Shown: positions 8,156 to 15,853, counted from the first letter of the stretch. The stretch: 21,166 nt of DNA from JAYZDF01 sp036337945 (GCA_036337945.1 JAYZDF010000006.1:1-21166); one strand, 5' to 3'. Notes: generated from the sequence alone by a model not told the origin. Translations and numbers: made by a program.

Positions 8156-8899
8156 CTAATTCTCTTCTGGCGCTGTATCTTTTTCTGTTTTCACTTTCAC
8201 GGATTTTTTCGAAGATTTGGTTTCAACGTAGATCTCATCTTCGCCTTGATGGGCGACTTTGAGCTCACCAGGCGCATTCGTTGAGACCTGAATATAGACG
8301 GGCCGATTCCAGCCTTTATCGCCGCTCATCTTGAGAATCTGACGAGCCGTTTCCTTTGCGGTGTTCTCTACAATCTCTTTTGTGAACTTAGACATAGTCA
8401 GACGCCAGGGGAAAAGAACCTTTTGGCCTTTATACTGCCCTATTCCCCATGTGTATTTCTTGAGTCTGCGGTTCGAGGCTAACGAGTCCGGTAGTTCATC
8501 CTCGGAGACCTGCTTGCATTCGGTTAGCGAAGTGTTTCTTGAGACCGCGAGGAGTTTTGTCCCACCGTCATCTCTCAGCCAAATGCCACGAGAACTTGCA
8601 ACAACTCGGTCCGACCCGCCCAAAGAACTCATGACTTGCCCTCTGACTTCTTCAATTGAAGAAGAACCGCGTTCGTACGCATCGATGATATCGTCCAGCT
8701 TGTTTTGTTCTTTCGCGCTGAGGTCTTCGACTTTCTTGCTGATGACTCTCGATTGTTCTCCGAAAATTTCACTGAGTGTTTCTCGGCGGGTGTTTTTCAC
8801 TAACCGATCGAGCTTCTCTTCTAGTCGACTCGCTTGCCAGTAGCTGGCGCAGCCTTGCCCAACAAGAGCACATAATAAAAGAGGTATAAACGTCTGCAT
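8156..8899 (-). CDS. Putative lipoprotein of unknown function
   Basis: The 247-residue product starts with a short hydrophobic segment ending VGQGC, a plausible but imperfect lipobox because -3 is Gly. Residues about 23-70 are charged and probably coiled-coil. The central region has a WLRDDGGTKLLAVS stretch and the C-terminal region a VYIQVSTNAPGELKVAH strand-rich stretch, followed by a Lys/Glu-rich tail. I do not recognise a family. It is convergent with the M28 peptidase gene and divergent from the bacterioferritin gene across a 209-bp region. The start is the only good Met at the head of the signal sequence, preceded by AAGGAATCAC on the coding strand, a good Shine-Dalgarno sequence. Confidence 0.75.
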   Translation of the reverse strand: MQTFIPLLLCALVGQGCASYWQASRLEEKLDRLVKNTRRETLSEIFGEQSRVISKKVEDLSAKEQNKLDDIIDAYERGSSSIEEVRGQVMSSLGGSDRVVASSRGIWLRDDGGTKLLAVSRNTSLTECKQVSEDELPDSLASNRRLKKYTWGIGQYKGQKVLFPWRLTMSKFTKEIVENTAKETARQILKMSGDKGWNRPVYIQVSTNAPGELKVAHQGEDEIYVETKSSKKSVKVKTEKDTAPEEN

Positions 8900-8922
8900 T
8901 GTGATTCCTTAGCAATAACACC

Positions 8923-8942
8923 TGGGTTTTTGCGTCAACCCA
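8923..8942. repeat. Short inverted repeat upstream of the putative lipoprotein gene
   Basis: Arms TGGGTT (8923-8928) and AACCCA (8937-8942) flank an 8-nt spacer, about 24 bp upstream of the minus-strand ATG at 8899. It could form a leader hairpin or be an operator. The short arm length makes chance occurrence possible. Confidence 0.35.
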
Positions 8943-8974
8943 CTAACCGATATTTGATCAAGGTGTATACATGT

Positions 8975-9008
8975 CGCCTGTTCAAAGGTCAGCCGACCTT
9001 TGGAGGCG
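8975..9008. repeat. 13-bp bulged inverted repeat between divergent genes
   Basis: Perfect inner arms CAAAGGTC (8983-8990) and GACCTTTG (8995-9002) surround an AGCC loop. An outer CGCCT (8975-8979) pairs with AGGCG (9004-9008) across a small asymmetric bulge. It sits midway between the putative lipoprotein gene (minus) and the bacterioferritin gene (plus). No T-run follows on either strand, so it looks like an operator or a structured leader rather than a terminator. It does not resemble a Fur box. Confidence 0.55.
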
Positions 9009-9058
9009 CATGGTAAACACCTGAAATCATATCGAGAAACGATGCTGTTCTATTTACG

Positions 9059-9085
9059 TTGACTGTGGACCGAGAACTGTACAAC
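9059..9085 (+). promoter_or_regulatory. Candidate sigma-70 promoter for the bacterioferritin operon
   Basis: TTGACT (9059-9064) is a 5/6 match to -35, and TACAAC (9080-9085) is a 4/6 match to -10. The 15-bp spacing is shorter than ideal. A transcript from here would have a leader of about 15-20 nt, with GAGG about 10 nt before ATG 9109. Confidence 0.35.
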
Positions 9086-9108
9086 CATCAATATGAGGCT
9101 AAAGTAAG

Positions 9109-9546
9109 ATGCAAGAACTAGATAGTGACAAAACCGTACAACTTCTCAATAAAATTCTAGAATTCGAACTCGCGGGAGTCGTTCGATACACCCATTATTC
9201 TCTTATGATCACCGGACCGAATCGAATCCCGATCGTTGATTTCATGAAAGCGCAAGCGCAAGAGTCATTGATGCATGCCCAGCAGGTAGGAGAAGTTCTT
9301 ACGGGTCTAGAAGGTCATCCCTCGATGAAGGTCGCTAACATAGAAGAAACCCATGAGCACAGCATTGAAGCCGTTCTCAAGGAGAGTCTGAATCACGAGG
9401 TGCAAGCACTCAATCTATATAAAGAGCTGCTCGATGTCGTTGATAATGCATCGGTATATCTTGAAGAATTCGTCCGCTCAATGATTGGAACCGAGGAACT
9501 TCACTGTATTGAACTCAAGAAGATGCTCCGGGATTATGGGAACTAA
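9109..9546 (+). CDS. bfr: Bacterioferritin-like ferritin
   Basis: The 145-residue four-helix-bundle protein shows the ferritin diiron pattern: Glu in LEFELAG (E20) with RYTHYS following, QESLMHA (E52, H56), LNHEVQALNLYKEL (E97) and GTEELH (E129, H132). ITGPNRIP and LTGLEGHPS mark the bacterioferritin-like group found widely in Proteobacteria. It should oxidise Fe(II) and store Fe(III) in a cytoplasmic shell. I cannot settle whether it binds heme from sequence. Length is slightly below classic Bfr (about 158). Its 3' end overlaps the ferredoxin gene by 11 bp, so the two are almost certainly translated from one mRNA. Confidence 0.88.
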   Translation: MQELDSDKTVQLLNKILEFELAGVVRYTHYSLMITGPNRIPIVDFMKAQAQESLMHAQQVGEVLTGLEGHPSMKVANIEETHEHSIEAVLKESLNHEVQALNLYKELLDVVDNASVYLEEFVRSMIGTEELHCIELKKMLRDYGN

Positions 9547-9841
9547 GGTAAGTCAACACTGCGTATTTCTTTGTACTGGCTCAGACTGTATAAAGAACAA
9601 GAAACGCTTCAAAACGTTGAAGCAAACCATTAGTTCCGAAGCGAACGTTCAGACGGTCAAGTGCCAGAAGATCTGCCACGGTCCGGTCGCGGGAACTTTC
9701 GTAGATGGAAAACTTACCTGGTTTGAAAAAGTGGATTCCGCCAAGCAACGAGAAGCCCTTCTTCACCTTCTTCAGACAGGTCGCATCACGAAACCACTCA
9801 CCAAACGAGTATATAAAAAGCGTTCAGGAAAGCTCAGATAG
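9536..9841 (+). CDS. Thioredoxin-like [2Fe-2S] ferredoxin
   Basis: From ATG 9536 the protein is 101 residues long. It begins with a strand, then VFLCTGSDC with C13 and C18, and later VKCQKICHGP with C43 and C47. This CxxxxC plus CxxxC layout is that of the thioredoxin-like [2Fe-2S] ferredoxin family, also seen in NuoE-type subunits. A fifth Cys (C9) is extra. The C-terminal 20 residues are very basic. The start inside the bacterioferritin gene, with CGGGAT just before it, suggests translational coupling. An in-frame upstream ATG at 9485 would add 17 residues encoded antiphase inside the ferritin gene and looks spurious. The likely job is electron transfer, perhaps to the ferritin. Confidence 0.87.
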   Translation: MGTKVSQHCVFLCTGSDCIKNKKRFKTLKQTISSEANVQTVKCQKICHGPVAGTFVDGKLTWFEKVDSAKQREALLHLLQTGRITKPLTKRVYKKRSGKLR

Positions 9842-9864
9842 CTCATTGGAGTCTTTTGATTATA

Positions 9865-9893
9865 CAGTGAGACACTTGTGTCACACTGTGACA
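9865..9893. promoter_or_regulatory. Two overlapping palindromes, candidate operator
   Basis: TGTCACA-C-TGTGACA (9879-9893) is a perfect palindrome with a single-base centre. It overlaps CAGTGAGACAC-TT-GTGTCACACTG (9865-9888), in which 10 of 11 pairs match. The right part covers the -35 box of the next promoter. No T-run follows, so a terminator for the ferredoxin gene is less likely. The half-sites face the opposite way to a CRP site (TGTGA-N6-TCACA), so a different regulator is expected. Confidence 0.6.
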
Positions 9894-9916
9894 AAAAAAC
9901 CCTCATAAAATATAGT
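9888..9916 (+). promoter_or_regulatory. Sigma-70-type promoter for the repeat-protein gene
   Basis: GTGACA (9888-9893) matches -35 at 5/6 and TATAGT (9911-9916) matches -10 at 5/6, with an ideal 17-bp spacer that includes a run of seven A. Transcription would start near 9923, giving a leader of about 55 nt with GGAG seven bases before ATG 9979. Confidence 0.6.
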
Positions 9917-9978
9917 CACACACCCAAGCATACTGGCACTCACTCCATGTCTATCAACCTTTTATTTTGGAGTTTATT

Positions 9979-11886
9979 ATGTCCGCTGTTTGTCACGCAC
10001 CCTATTCACGCAACACCCTTGCAATTAAACCTAAGTATCAAGACGCCAGTACGGCGCGCGCCCTAAACCGGCTTTCCTCTACAAAAGGTGAAATCTCCGG
10101 CCAGGCACTGCAACAAGCCATCATTTCAGGCACTCAAGACCTTGATAATCAAGCCGCCGGAAAAGAGTTTTCAGATATCCAAAAATGGGTCAGCGCTAAT
10201 TGGAATCGTCTATCGCCCGATGCAAAGGCAAAATACCGAGTTTACGCCAAATATGCAAAAGCCGCTCAAAGCAAAGGCAAAACCGGCATCGACAAATGTA
10301 GCTACCAAAACATGTCTAAAGAAATGAAAGCTGCTGGCTATAGCGATGCCAGCGCTGGAAAGGCAATCGAAAATCTAAAGGCAGATAAGGGTCCGATTTC
10401 CGGACACGACATGTCTAAGGCGATTATCAGCGCGACCAAGGACAAAGATGCCCAAGCCGCCGGCAAAGAATACGCGGACCTTAAGAAATTCGTAGCAGAA
10501 AACGGCGCACGTATGACCCCTGAAGCAAAAGCAAAGTTTGCGACTTATGAAAAATACGTGAAGGCTGCAAAAGCAAAGGGTCAAACAGGTATCGACAGCT
10601 GTAGCTATGACAAAATGGTCAAGGAGCTAAGGACTCCAAGCTATCAAGACGCAAGTTCCGGTAAAGCTGTTGAAACGCTGAAGCAAAAGAAAGGAACGAT
10701 TTCCGGCGATGATATGCAAAAAGCCATTGTCGATGGAACCAAGGATTTGGATTCACAAGCCGCTGGTAAAGAATATGCAGACTTGAAGAAGTTTGCGACC
10801 GAAAACTGGGGCCGCATGTCGCCGGATGCGCGTGAAAAATTCAGAGTTTACGAGAAATACGTCAAGTCAGCAAAAGCTCAAGGTCAAACAGGTATCAAGA
10901 AATGCGATTATCACAAAATGACTCAGGAGATGAAGACCGCTGGCTATAAGGATGCAAGCTCCGCGAAAGCTATCGAAAAGCTGAAAGCGAAAAACGGAAC
11001 GATTTCTGGGAGTGATATGGAAAAGGCCATTATCAACGGAACAAAGGACCTCGATTCACAAGCAGCAGGGAAAGAGTACGCAGACCTGAAGAAGTTTGCG
11101 ACCGAGAACTGGGACCGAATGTCGCCGGCAGCTCGTCAAAAATTCAGGACCTACGAAAAGTATGCAAAAGCAGCCCAGGCGAAAGGTCAATCAGGTATCG
11201 ATTCTGCTTCCTATAAAAAAATGGTCGGAGAAATGAAGACCGCTGGATATAAGGACGCAAGCTCTGCGAAAGCTATCGAGGAGCTGAAATCTAAGCAGGG
11301 GCCGATCACCGGTTCTGATATACAGCGGGCTATCTTCGAAGGAACGAAAGACCTGGATAGCCAAGCGGCCGGCAAAGAATTTGCTGACTTTCAGAAGTTT
11401 GCTGCCGAGAACTGGGACCGAATGACTCCAAGTGCCAAAGCAAAGTTCCGTGTATATCAGCAATATGCACAATCTGCTCGAGCGCGAGGACTCTCAGGGA
11501 TTCCAAAGCACGAATACGAATGCATGAAATGGCAAATGCGCGGTACCGGATACCTAGACCAAAGCGCTGGCAAAGCAATTGAGAAGCTAGAATCTAAACC
11601 TGGTTACATCGATTCAAATGATTTGATTGCCGCCATTCGTTCCGGAGTGTCCGACTTAGATGGTCAAGGCGCAGGAAAAGAGTTCGCAGATTTCTATAGA
11701 TTCGCAACTCAAAATTGGCATCGTATGACGCCAGATGCTCAAGCCGCTTTCACCGCTTATGCTGCCCATGCACAAAATGCTTGGATGCAAGGCTCTACGG
11801 GGATCCAGAACATGGGAGGTCTCGTTTCAGACATGCAAAGTGCAGCACAACTGAGTCTGTTCAAGCTGATGTTCTGCCGTATCTAA
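9979..11886 (+). CDS. Protein of six tandem 101-residue repeats, function unknown
   Basis: The 635-residue protein has a 19-residue N-terminal arm, six repeats of exactly 101 residues starting at Tyr 20, and a 10-residue tail ending in CRI. The repeat consensus is Y.DAS..KAIE.LK...G.ISG.DM.KAI..GTKDLDSQAAGKE[YF]ADL.KFA.ENW.RMSP.A..KFR.YEKY.KAA.A.GQTGI....Y..M..EM..AG. Repeats 3-5 are the most alike; the first and last diverge, and the last loses its final motif. It is Lys- and Ala-rich, mostly helical in appearance, and has no convincing signal peptide or TM segment. ATG 9979 is chosen because GGAG lies seven bases upstream; a TTG at 9967 overlaps that site. The gene has its own promoter and terminator. 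I do not recognise the family. The helix plus short G-x-I-S turn layout recalls EF-hand-like or HrpF/NolX-type repeats only loosely. Confidence 0.88.
   Translation: MSAVCHAPYSRNTLAIKPKYQDASTARALNRLSSTKGEISGQALQQAIISGTQDLDNQAAGKEFSDIQKWVSANWNRLSPDAKAKYRVYAKYAKAAQSKGKTGIDKCSYQNMSKEMKAAGYSDASAGKAIENLKADKGPISGHDMSKAIISATKDKDAQAAGKEYADLKKFVAENGARMTPEAKAKFATYEKYVKAAKAKGQTGIDSCSYDKMVKELRTPSYQDASSGKAVETLKQKKGTISGDDMQKAIVDGTKDLDSQAAGKEYADLKKFATENWGRMSPDAREKFRVYEKYVKSAKAQGQTGIKKCDYHKMTQEMKTAGYKDASSAKAIEKLKAKNGTISGSDMEKAIINGTKDLDSQAAGKEYADLKKFATENWDRMSPAARQKFRTYEKYAKAAQAKGQSGIDSASYKKMVGEMKTAGYKDASSAKAIEELKSKQGPITGSDIQRAIFEGTKDLDSQAAGKEFADFQKFAAENWDRMTPSAKAKFRVYQQYAQSARARGLSGIPKHEYECMKWQMRGTGYLDQSAGKAIEKLESKPGYIDSNDLIAAIRSGVSDLDGQGAGKEFADFYRFATQNWHRMTPDAQAAFTAYAAHAQNAWMQGSTGIQNMGGLVSDMQSAAQLSLFKLMFCRI
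10036..11853 (+). repeat. Six in-frame 303-bp coding repeats
   Basis: Units begin at 10036, 10339, 10642, 10945, 11248 and 11551, each 303 bp with no indels. The middle units share long near-identical stretches, for example around the AAGKEYADLKKFATENW coding segment in units 3 and 4. Differences are often at third codon positions, so the array has been kept in frame under selection and is not a very recent expansion. Confidence 0.9.
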
Positions 11887-11893
11887 ACTCTCA

Positions 11894-11941
11894 AGCTCCC
11901 TGGCCCACGAGTCAGGGAGCTCCTACACTCTCTCTTTTTCT
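11894..11941 (+). terminator. Rho-independent terminator of the repeat-protein gene
   Basis: A perfect 9-bp stem, AGCTCCCTG (11894-11902) with CAGGGAGCT (11913-11921), has a 10-nt loop and starts 8 bp after the stop codon. It is followed by a pyrimidine-rich stretch ending in TCTCTTTTTCTC. The run of U is interrupted and slightly distant, but the position and stem are convincing. Confidence 0.8.
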
Positions 11942-12051
11942 CGACTTTGCAATAAATCCAGCCATTTAGTCCCAAAAAACGTAATAATTCGAGCAATATC
12001 GGACGCTCAGCTGATGACCTAACGCGCACGATCTTGCAGCATCTGGTTGCG

Positions 12052-13539
12052 ATGGGGATTAATTCACTTTTTAGACATGCTCGCTTTTGGACGGCCGGTT
12101 TCTTACTCGCTGGGATGACGATCTCGGCCTGTCAATGTGAAGACGGCCTAGGTGTCCTCAACGCCACCGTAGAGTTGGAACCGGCGGAGCTCGATTTCGA
12201 AGACGCACCGCTTAACAACACGAAGTTTTTACCGCTCAAAATCTGGAACAGAGGTAGCTTCGTCTTGAGCGTTAGTAATCTAAGTACCGCTGAACCCTTT
12301 ATCGCTCCAACGCTGACTACGACCATTGGTATTGGGTATTTCGAAGAAGTGATGATCGGCTTTAGGCCAACGGAGCTTGGAAATATTTCCGGAGAGCTTC
12401 AGTTCGAAACCAGTGACCCTGATGCTCCCACTGTTACAGTGAATCTACGAGGGAACGGAATTGAAGCAGCCATAGTCGTTGAGCCAAGCATGGTCGATTT
12501 TGGTGATGTCGTCTGGAAGTCGCGAAGTCCAACACCGAAAACAATTGAAGTCACGATATCAAACCCTGGAACCGATAGCTTTGACCTCACCGAGGCAACC
12601 CTCGTTGACAACGGCCAAGGTGTATTTACGCTCGACGAAAAGATGGCAATAAAAACCTATGCCCCCGGTGAATCTGACACGGTAACCGTAAACTTCGCGC
12701 CAACCTCGCCTGGCATGCACAGTGGAACTTTAGAAATAAAGAACACAACGCCTTCTGCTCCCTCGATCATGGTACCCCTTCAAGGTAATGGCGTTGGACC
12801 GATTTTGAATCTCTGCGCGCAAGTTGACGGTGATGCCGAGGCCTGCAGCCAAAATGGAGACATCCCCCGTATAGACATGGGCTTCGTCGACCCCGCGAGC
12901 ACAGGAAACGGAACCGTGCGAGCTCAGAACACCGGCGACCGAACTCTAAAGATTGACCAAATATTGCTCACGGGAACCGATGAATATTTCACCTTCAGTC
13001 CAATGCTCGTACAAGGTGCGACCGCAGAATTAGCACCCGGAGAAGAACTGACCTGGGACGTCGTTTTCACACCCGACGACTACAAACCAGGCACCGTCAA
13101 TCAAAGCTTCACGACCAACGCCAGCAACAATAACTTCAGCGACGTGCGTGGGGCCTCCTCTGTCCGAATCGACGCCAAAGTTGGCCAACCAACTATTGTT
13201 GTTCAACCTCAAACGGTAACCTTCAGCCATGTCGGTTCGATTGAGCGCGGCGAGACAAAGGTGAGAATATTTAGTTGTGGAACAAAGGATCTTGTACTCA
13301 GCGGAGTAAGCCTCAGATCAACCTCGGGTTCAGGGCAAGTATTCCAAATTCAAAACTTTCCAATGAATGGAACATCTCTTGCTCCGCAAAACTGTGACGG
13401 CAGCGAAGCTGCTTTGGCCGAATTTGATGTGGTTTTCGAGACCAATATCGACGGTAACTATAGCGCGGAAGCAACTATCACCTCTAATGACCCCAACACC
13501 CCTGCCCTCACCGTAACCATCACCGGTAGCAAGCGCTAA
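12052..13539 (+). CDS. Lipoprotein with repeated ASH/choice-of-anchor-D-type beta domains
   Basis: From ATG 12052 the product is 495 residues. A basic n-region and hydrophobic stretch end in ISAC (lipidated C27). The rest is about four immunoglobulin-like beta domains of roughly 100-120 residues. Each opens with a [VI].[VLI].P..[VL][DT]F..V pattern (VELEPAELDFEDA, VVEPSMVDFGDV, IDMGFVDPAS, VVQPQTVTFSHVG), continues with 'NxG' turns, and ends in SxDPxxPxxxVxLxGNG-like motifs (TSDPDAPTVTVNLRGNG; TSNDPNTPALTVTITGS). This matches the HYDIN/ASH or choice-of-anchor D group, common on Myxococcota cell surfaces and thought to be structural or adhesive. A TTG at 12034 is in frame upstream. No catalytic residues are seen. 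Confidence 0.85.
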   Translation: MGINSLFRHARFWTAGFLLAGMTISACQCEDGLGVLNATVELEPAELDFEDAPLNNTKFLPLKIWNRGSFVLSVSNLSTAEPFIAPTLTTTIGIGYFEEVMIGFRPTELGNISGELQFETSDPDAPTVTVNLRGNGIEAAIVVEPSMVDFGDVVWKSRSPTPKTIEVTISNPGTDSFDLTEATLVDNGQGVFTLDEKMAIKTYAPGESDTVTVNFAPTSPGMHSGTLEIKNTTPSAPSIMVPLQGNGVGPILNLCAQVDGDAEACSQNGDIPRIDMGFVDPASTGNGTVRAQNTGDRTLKIDQILLTGTDEYFTFSPMLVQGATAELAPGEELTWDVVFTPDDYKPGTVNQSFTTNASNNNFSDVRGASSVRIDAKVGQPTIVVQPQTVTFSHVGSIERGETKVRIFSCGTKDLVLSGVSLRSTSGSGQVFQIQNFPMNGTSLAPQNCDGSEAALAEFDVVFETNIDGNYSAEATITSNDPNTPALTVTITGSKR

Positions 13540-13598
13540 ATTTCAATTTGACGATGCTCGTAGTCGTAAAGTCTATCTGAATCGCGTACTCTCATCTC

Positions 13599-14612
13599 GT
13601 GCGGACCGTTAAATCTTACGCCTGCTTCGGGCCCGGCCAAAACTTGCGGCCGTTTGAATTCGAAATGTCAGAACCTGAGGGGAATCAGGTTATTGTCCAG
13701 GTAACGCATTGTGGGATTTGCTATTCGGATGTGGCCATGATCGATAATGAATGGGGTATATCTCGGTACCCACTCGTGCCTGGACATGAGGTCATAGGTG
13801 AAGTCGTTCAGTTAGGACCAAAAGTCACCAAACTAAAAGTCGGTGATACCGTCGGAGTGGGTTGGTATTCTGCAAGTTGCGGCACCTGTCACGAATGCGC
13901 CGGAGAAGAGCAACAGCTGTGCGCCAGCACTGAATCCACGATTGTGCGCCGTCACGGAGGCTTTGCAGAGCACATTTTGTGTGAGGAGACCTGGGCCATA
14001 AAGATTCCAAAATCTCTTCAGACACCTGAAACAGCTCCTTTGTTCTGTGGTGGAATCACTGTTTTTGACCCTATCCTGATCAATAAAATCGAGGCGCACC
14101 ATAAAGTAGCCGTTGTTGGATTTGGTGGATTAGGACATCTGGCGATTCAATTCCTGCACCATTGGGGATGCGATGTGACGGTATTCTCACGAACGCACTC
14201 GAAAAGCGAAGACGCGTCGAAATTTGGGGCTGATAGTATCGTAGAGACCCACAACGCAGAGGAGCTTGTACAACACGCCAAAGAATTCGACCTCATTTTG
14301 GTTACCTCCTACGCTGATTTAGAGTGGCCTCTTTATTTGAACGCACTTCGGCCCAAAGGAACCATCCACATCGTCGGCGCTGTACCAAATCCCATTCCCG
14401 TGCCTGCTTTTTCTCTGATAAGTGGACAAAAGTCGATCACTGGTTCAGCACTTGGAAGTCCGAAAACCGTGAAAAAAATGTTGAACTTCTCGGCCAAACA
14501 TAAGGTCGTCGCACAAATTGAACGCTTCAAAATGAGTGATGTTAATCGAGCGATCAAGCGGTTACGCGAGGGGGATGTGCGCTACCGGGTCGTCTTGGAC
14601 GCAGATTTTTGA
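13599..14612 (+). CDS. Zinc-dependent alcohol dehydrogenase, cinnamyl-alcohol/YahK type
   Basis: The 337-residue medium-chain dehydrogenase/reductase has catalytic zinc ligands in HCGICYSD (C38), PGHE (H63, E64) and LFCGGIT (C150), the structural zinc site CGTCHECAGEEQQLC (C94, C97, C100, C108), and the Rossmann loop VGFGGLGHLAIQF (G174-G179). FSRTHSK after the second strand suggests NADP(H), as in E. coli YahK aldehyde reductase. It likely interconverts aldehydes and primary alcohols in the cytoplasm. GTG 13599 is chosen because the family starts with a short strand such as KxxAYAA; no strong Shine-Dalgarno sequence is visible. Its last 31 bp overlap the 3' end of the convergent lipoprotein gene. 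Confidence 0.92.
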   Translation: MRTVKSYACFGPGQNLRPFEFEMSEPEGNQVIVQVTHCGICYSDVAMIDNEWGISRYPLVPGHEVIGEVVQLGPKVTKLKVGDTVGVGWYSASCGTCHECAGEEQQLCASTESTIVRRHGGFAEHILCEETWAIKIPKSLQTPETAPLFCGGITVFDPILINKIEAHHKVAVVGFGGLGHLAIQFLHHWGCDVTVFSRTHSKSEDASKFGADSIVETHNAEELVQHAKEFDLILVTSYADLEWPLYLNALRPKGTIHIVGAVPNPIPVPAFSLISGQKSITGSALGSPKTVKKMLNFSAKHKVVAQIERFKMSDVNRAIKRLREGDVRYRVVLDADF

Positions 14613-15853
14613 TCACTGACCGCTACTAATCGTTCATCCCCCCAAAGTTCAATACGGCCAAAGTCGGGATTCAGACCCCTGCCAATACCGATACTTGAAC
14701 TGAGAATATACGACTTATAGGCGTCTAGATTATCTCCAAACATGTAATAGTACTTGTCCACAAGATAACTTTGCAAATCGTCGGCAACTAACTGAGATGA
14801 GGCTGTTTCTCTCATCTTGCTAAGCAAAAGAAGGAACGCAGCTTTAAAGTCAGCAACGTTGGAATATTGCTTAGTAGGGCCACGCTCCCTGGGGTTATCG
14901 ACCTCGCCTTGTAACAGCAAATGCCGCAGCGGAACGAACAGTAAATTATAGTCCGGATAATGTTCGCCTCGATATCGTTGCCGCCTTCCACTTGGCAGCT
15001 CCCCAAAGATTTTTATCTTCTCAAATATGTCCTTCTTGCCTGAAATCTCTGGTCGGAAATCTAGGGTCTCGCGATATGGGCTAAGAATTTGGATCCCATT
15101 TGGAACGTCGAGCTCAAGAATCACCCTGGGCATTTTCAGTCGCCCGCGCCGCACCTCATAGGTGATCGTTCGAGTTACCGGATTAAGAGGGTCATTCGCT
15201 GCCTCAAGAAAAGTGCGAATGACCACGCGGTAAGCATCAGCAATTCCTAATCCTTTACAACTCGAATCGGTTTTGTTTGCAGCACAAGAAGGCCCGAAAA
15301 GAAGGTATGGGTCACTTAGATAATCTCCAAAAATTCGTTCCGCCATATGCTGCTGTAATGATTCCCAAAAAATATCGGACTTGGTCCTAAGGAGTTCTTC
15401 TCTACGTGGCGAGTGCTCGAGCATTCTCGACCACTGTTCTGGGACCCATCGATAAAGTTCGTTATAAATTTGCGTAATGGTAGCGGTGTGGATTTTGTGA
15501 ATGGGTTCGCCGGAACGGTCGAAGATCCAAACTTCTAGGCCTACGGGAGAGACTCGCGAATTAGTACTGAACTGGCGTCGATAAACGAAGGGGGGCTTTT
15601 TAGACAAGCTTTCTCTTTTTGGGCCCGCCGCTTCATTTCGAAACTTTACTCCAGAGCCGAGTAAAGCGATTTCTTTTCTGAGTGTGACTTCCTCAGTCAG
15701 ACTCTTTGTTTTGCCCGCAACTTTAGATTCTGAGATGGCTACTGGAAAGCCAATATGTATCGAACATCCTGCTAGCGATTGGCAGAGCGCCAGAAAACAG
15801 ATTCCAAAAGTGACTAACCGATACACAGCAAACACACGAAGGCCCAGGCTCAT
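14582..15853 (-). CDS. Putative lipoprotein of unknown function
   Basis: From ATG 15853 the protein is 423 residues, with an ideal lipobox SLAGC (C30) after a hydrophobic h-region. The mature protein contains VYRRQFSTN..VSPVGLEVWIFD, a long helical middle (YNELYRWVPEQWSRMLEHSP), two Cys in FGPSCAANKTDSSCKG that may form a disulfide, and a C-terminal YLVDKYYYMFGDNLDAYKSYILSSS region. I recognise no family. The frame runs upstream to a GTG at 15886 on the edge of the tRNA gene, but the signal peptide fixes the ATG. It lies 28 bp downstream of tRNA-Arg on the same strand with no terminator between, so read-through from the tRNA promoter is likely. Confidence 0.78.
   Translation of the reverse strand: MSLGLRVFAVYRLVTFGICFLALCQSLAGCSIHIGFPVAISESKVAGKTKSLTEEVTLRKEIALLGSGVKFRNEAAGPKRESLSKKPPFVYRRQFSTNSRVSPVGLEVWIFDRSGEPIHKIHTATITQIYNELYRWVPEQWSRMLEHSPRREELLRTKSDIFWESLQQHMAERIFGDYLSDPYLLFGPSCAANKTDSSCKGLGIADAYRVVIRTFLEAANDPLNPVTRTITYEVRRGRLKMPRVILELDVPNGIQILSPYRETLDFRPEISGKKDIFEKIKIFGELPSGRRQRYRGEHYPDYNLLFVPLRHLLLQGEVDNPRERGPTKQYSNVADFKAAFLLLLSKMRETASSQLVADDLQSYLVDKYYYMFGDNLDAYKSYILSSSIGIGRGLNPDFGRIELWGDERLVAVSDQKSASKTTR

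Noticed and set aside
9865..9888. Intrinsic terminator for the bacterioferritin-ferredoxin operon
   Set aside because: The stem is good, but it is followed by a run of A rather than T on the plus strand, and it overlaps a well-placed promoter for the next gene.
9879..9893. CRP/FNR-type binding site
   Set aside because: The half-sites are inverted relative to TGTGA-N6-TCACA and the single-base spacer does not fit either regulator.
10036..11853. Regular DNA repeats considered as a CRISPR or satellite array
   Set aside because: The 303-bp units are in frame, differ mainly by synonymous or conservative changes, and encode one continuous protein.
12034..12051. TTG start for the ASH lipoprotein
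   Set aside because: It would put six extra residues before a normal lipoprotein signal peptide that begins at ATG 12052, and no ribosome binding site supports it.
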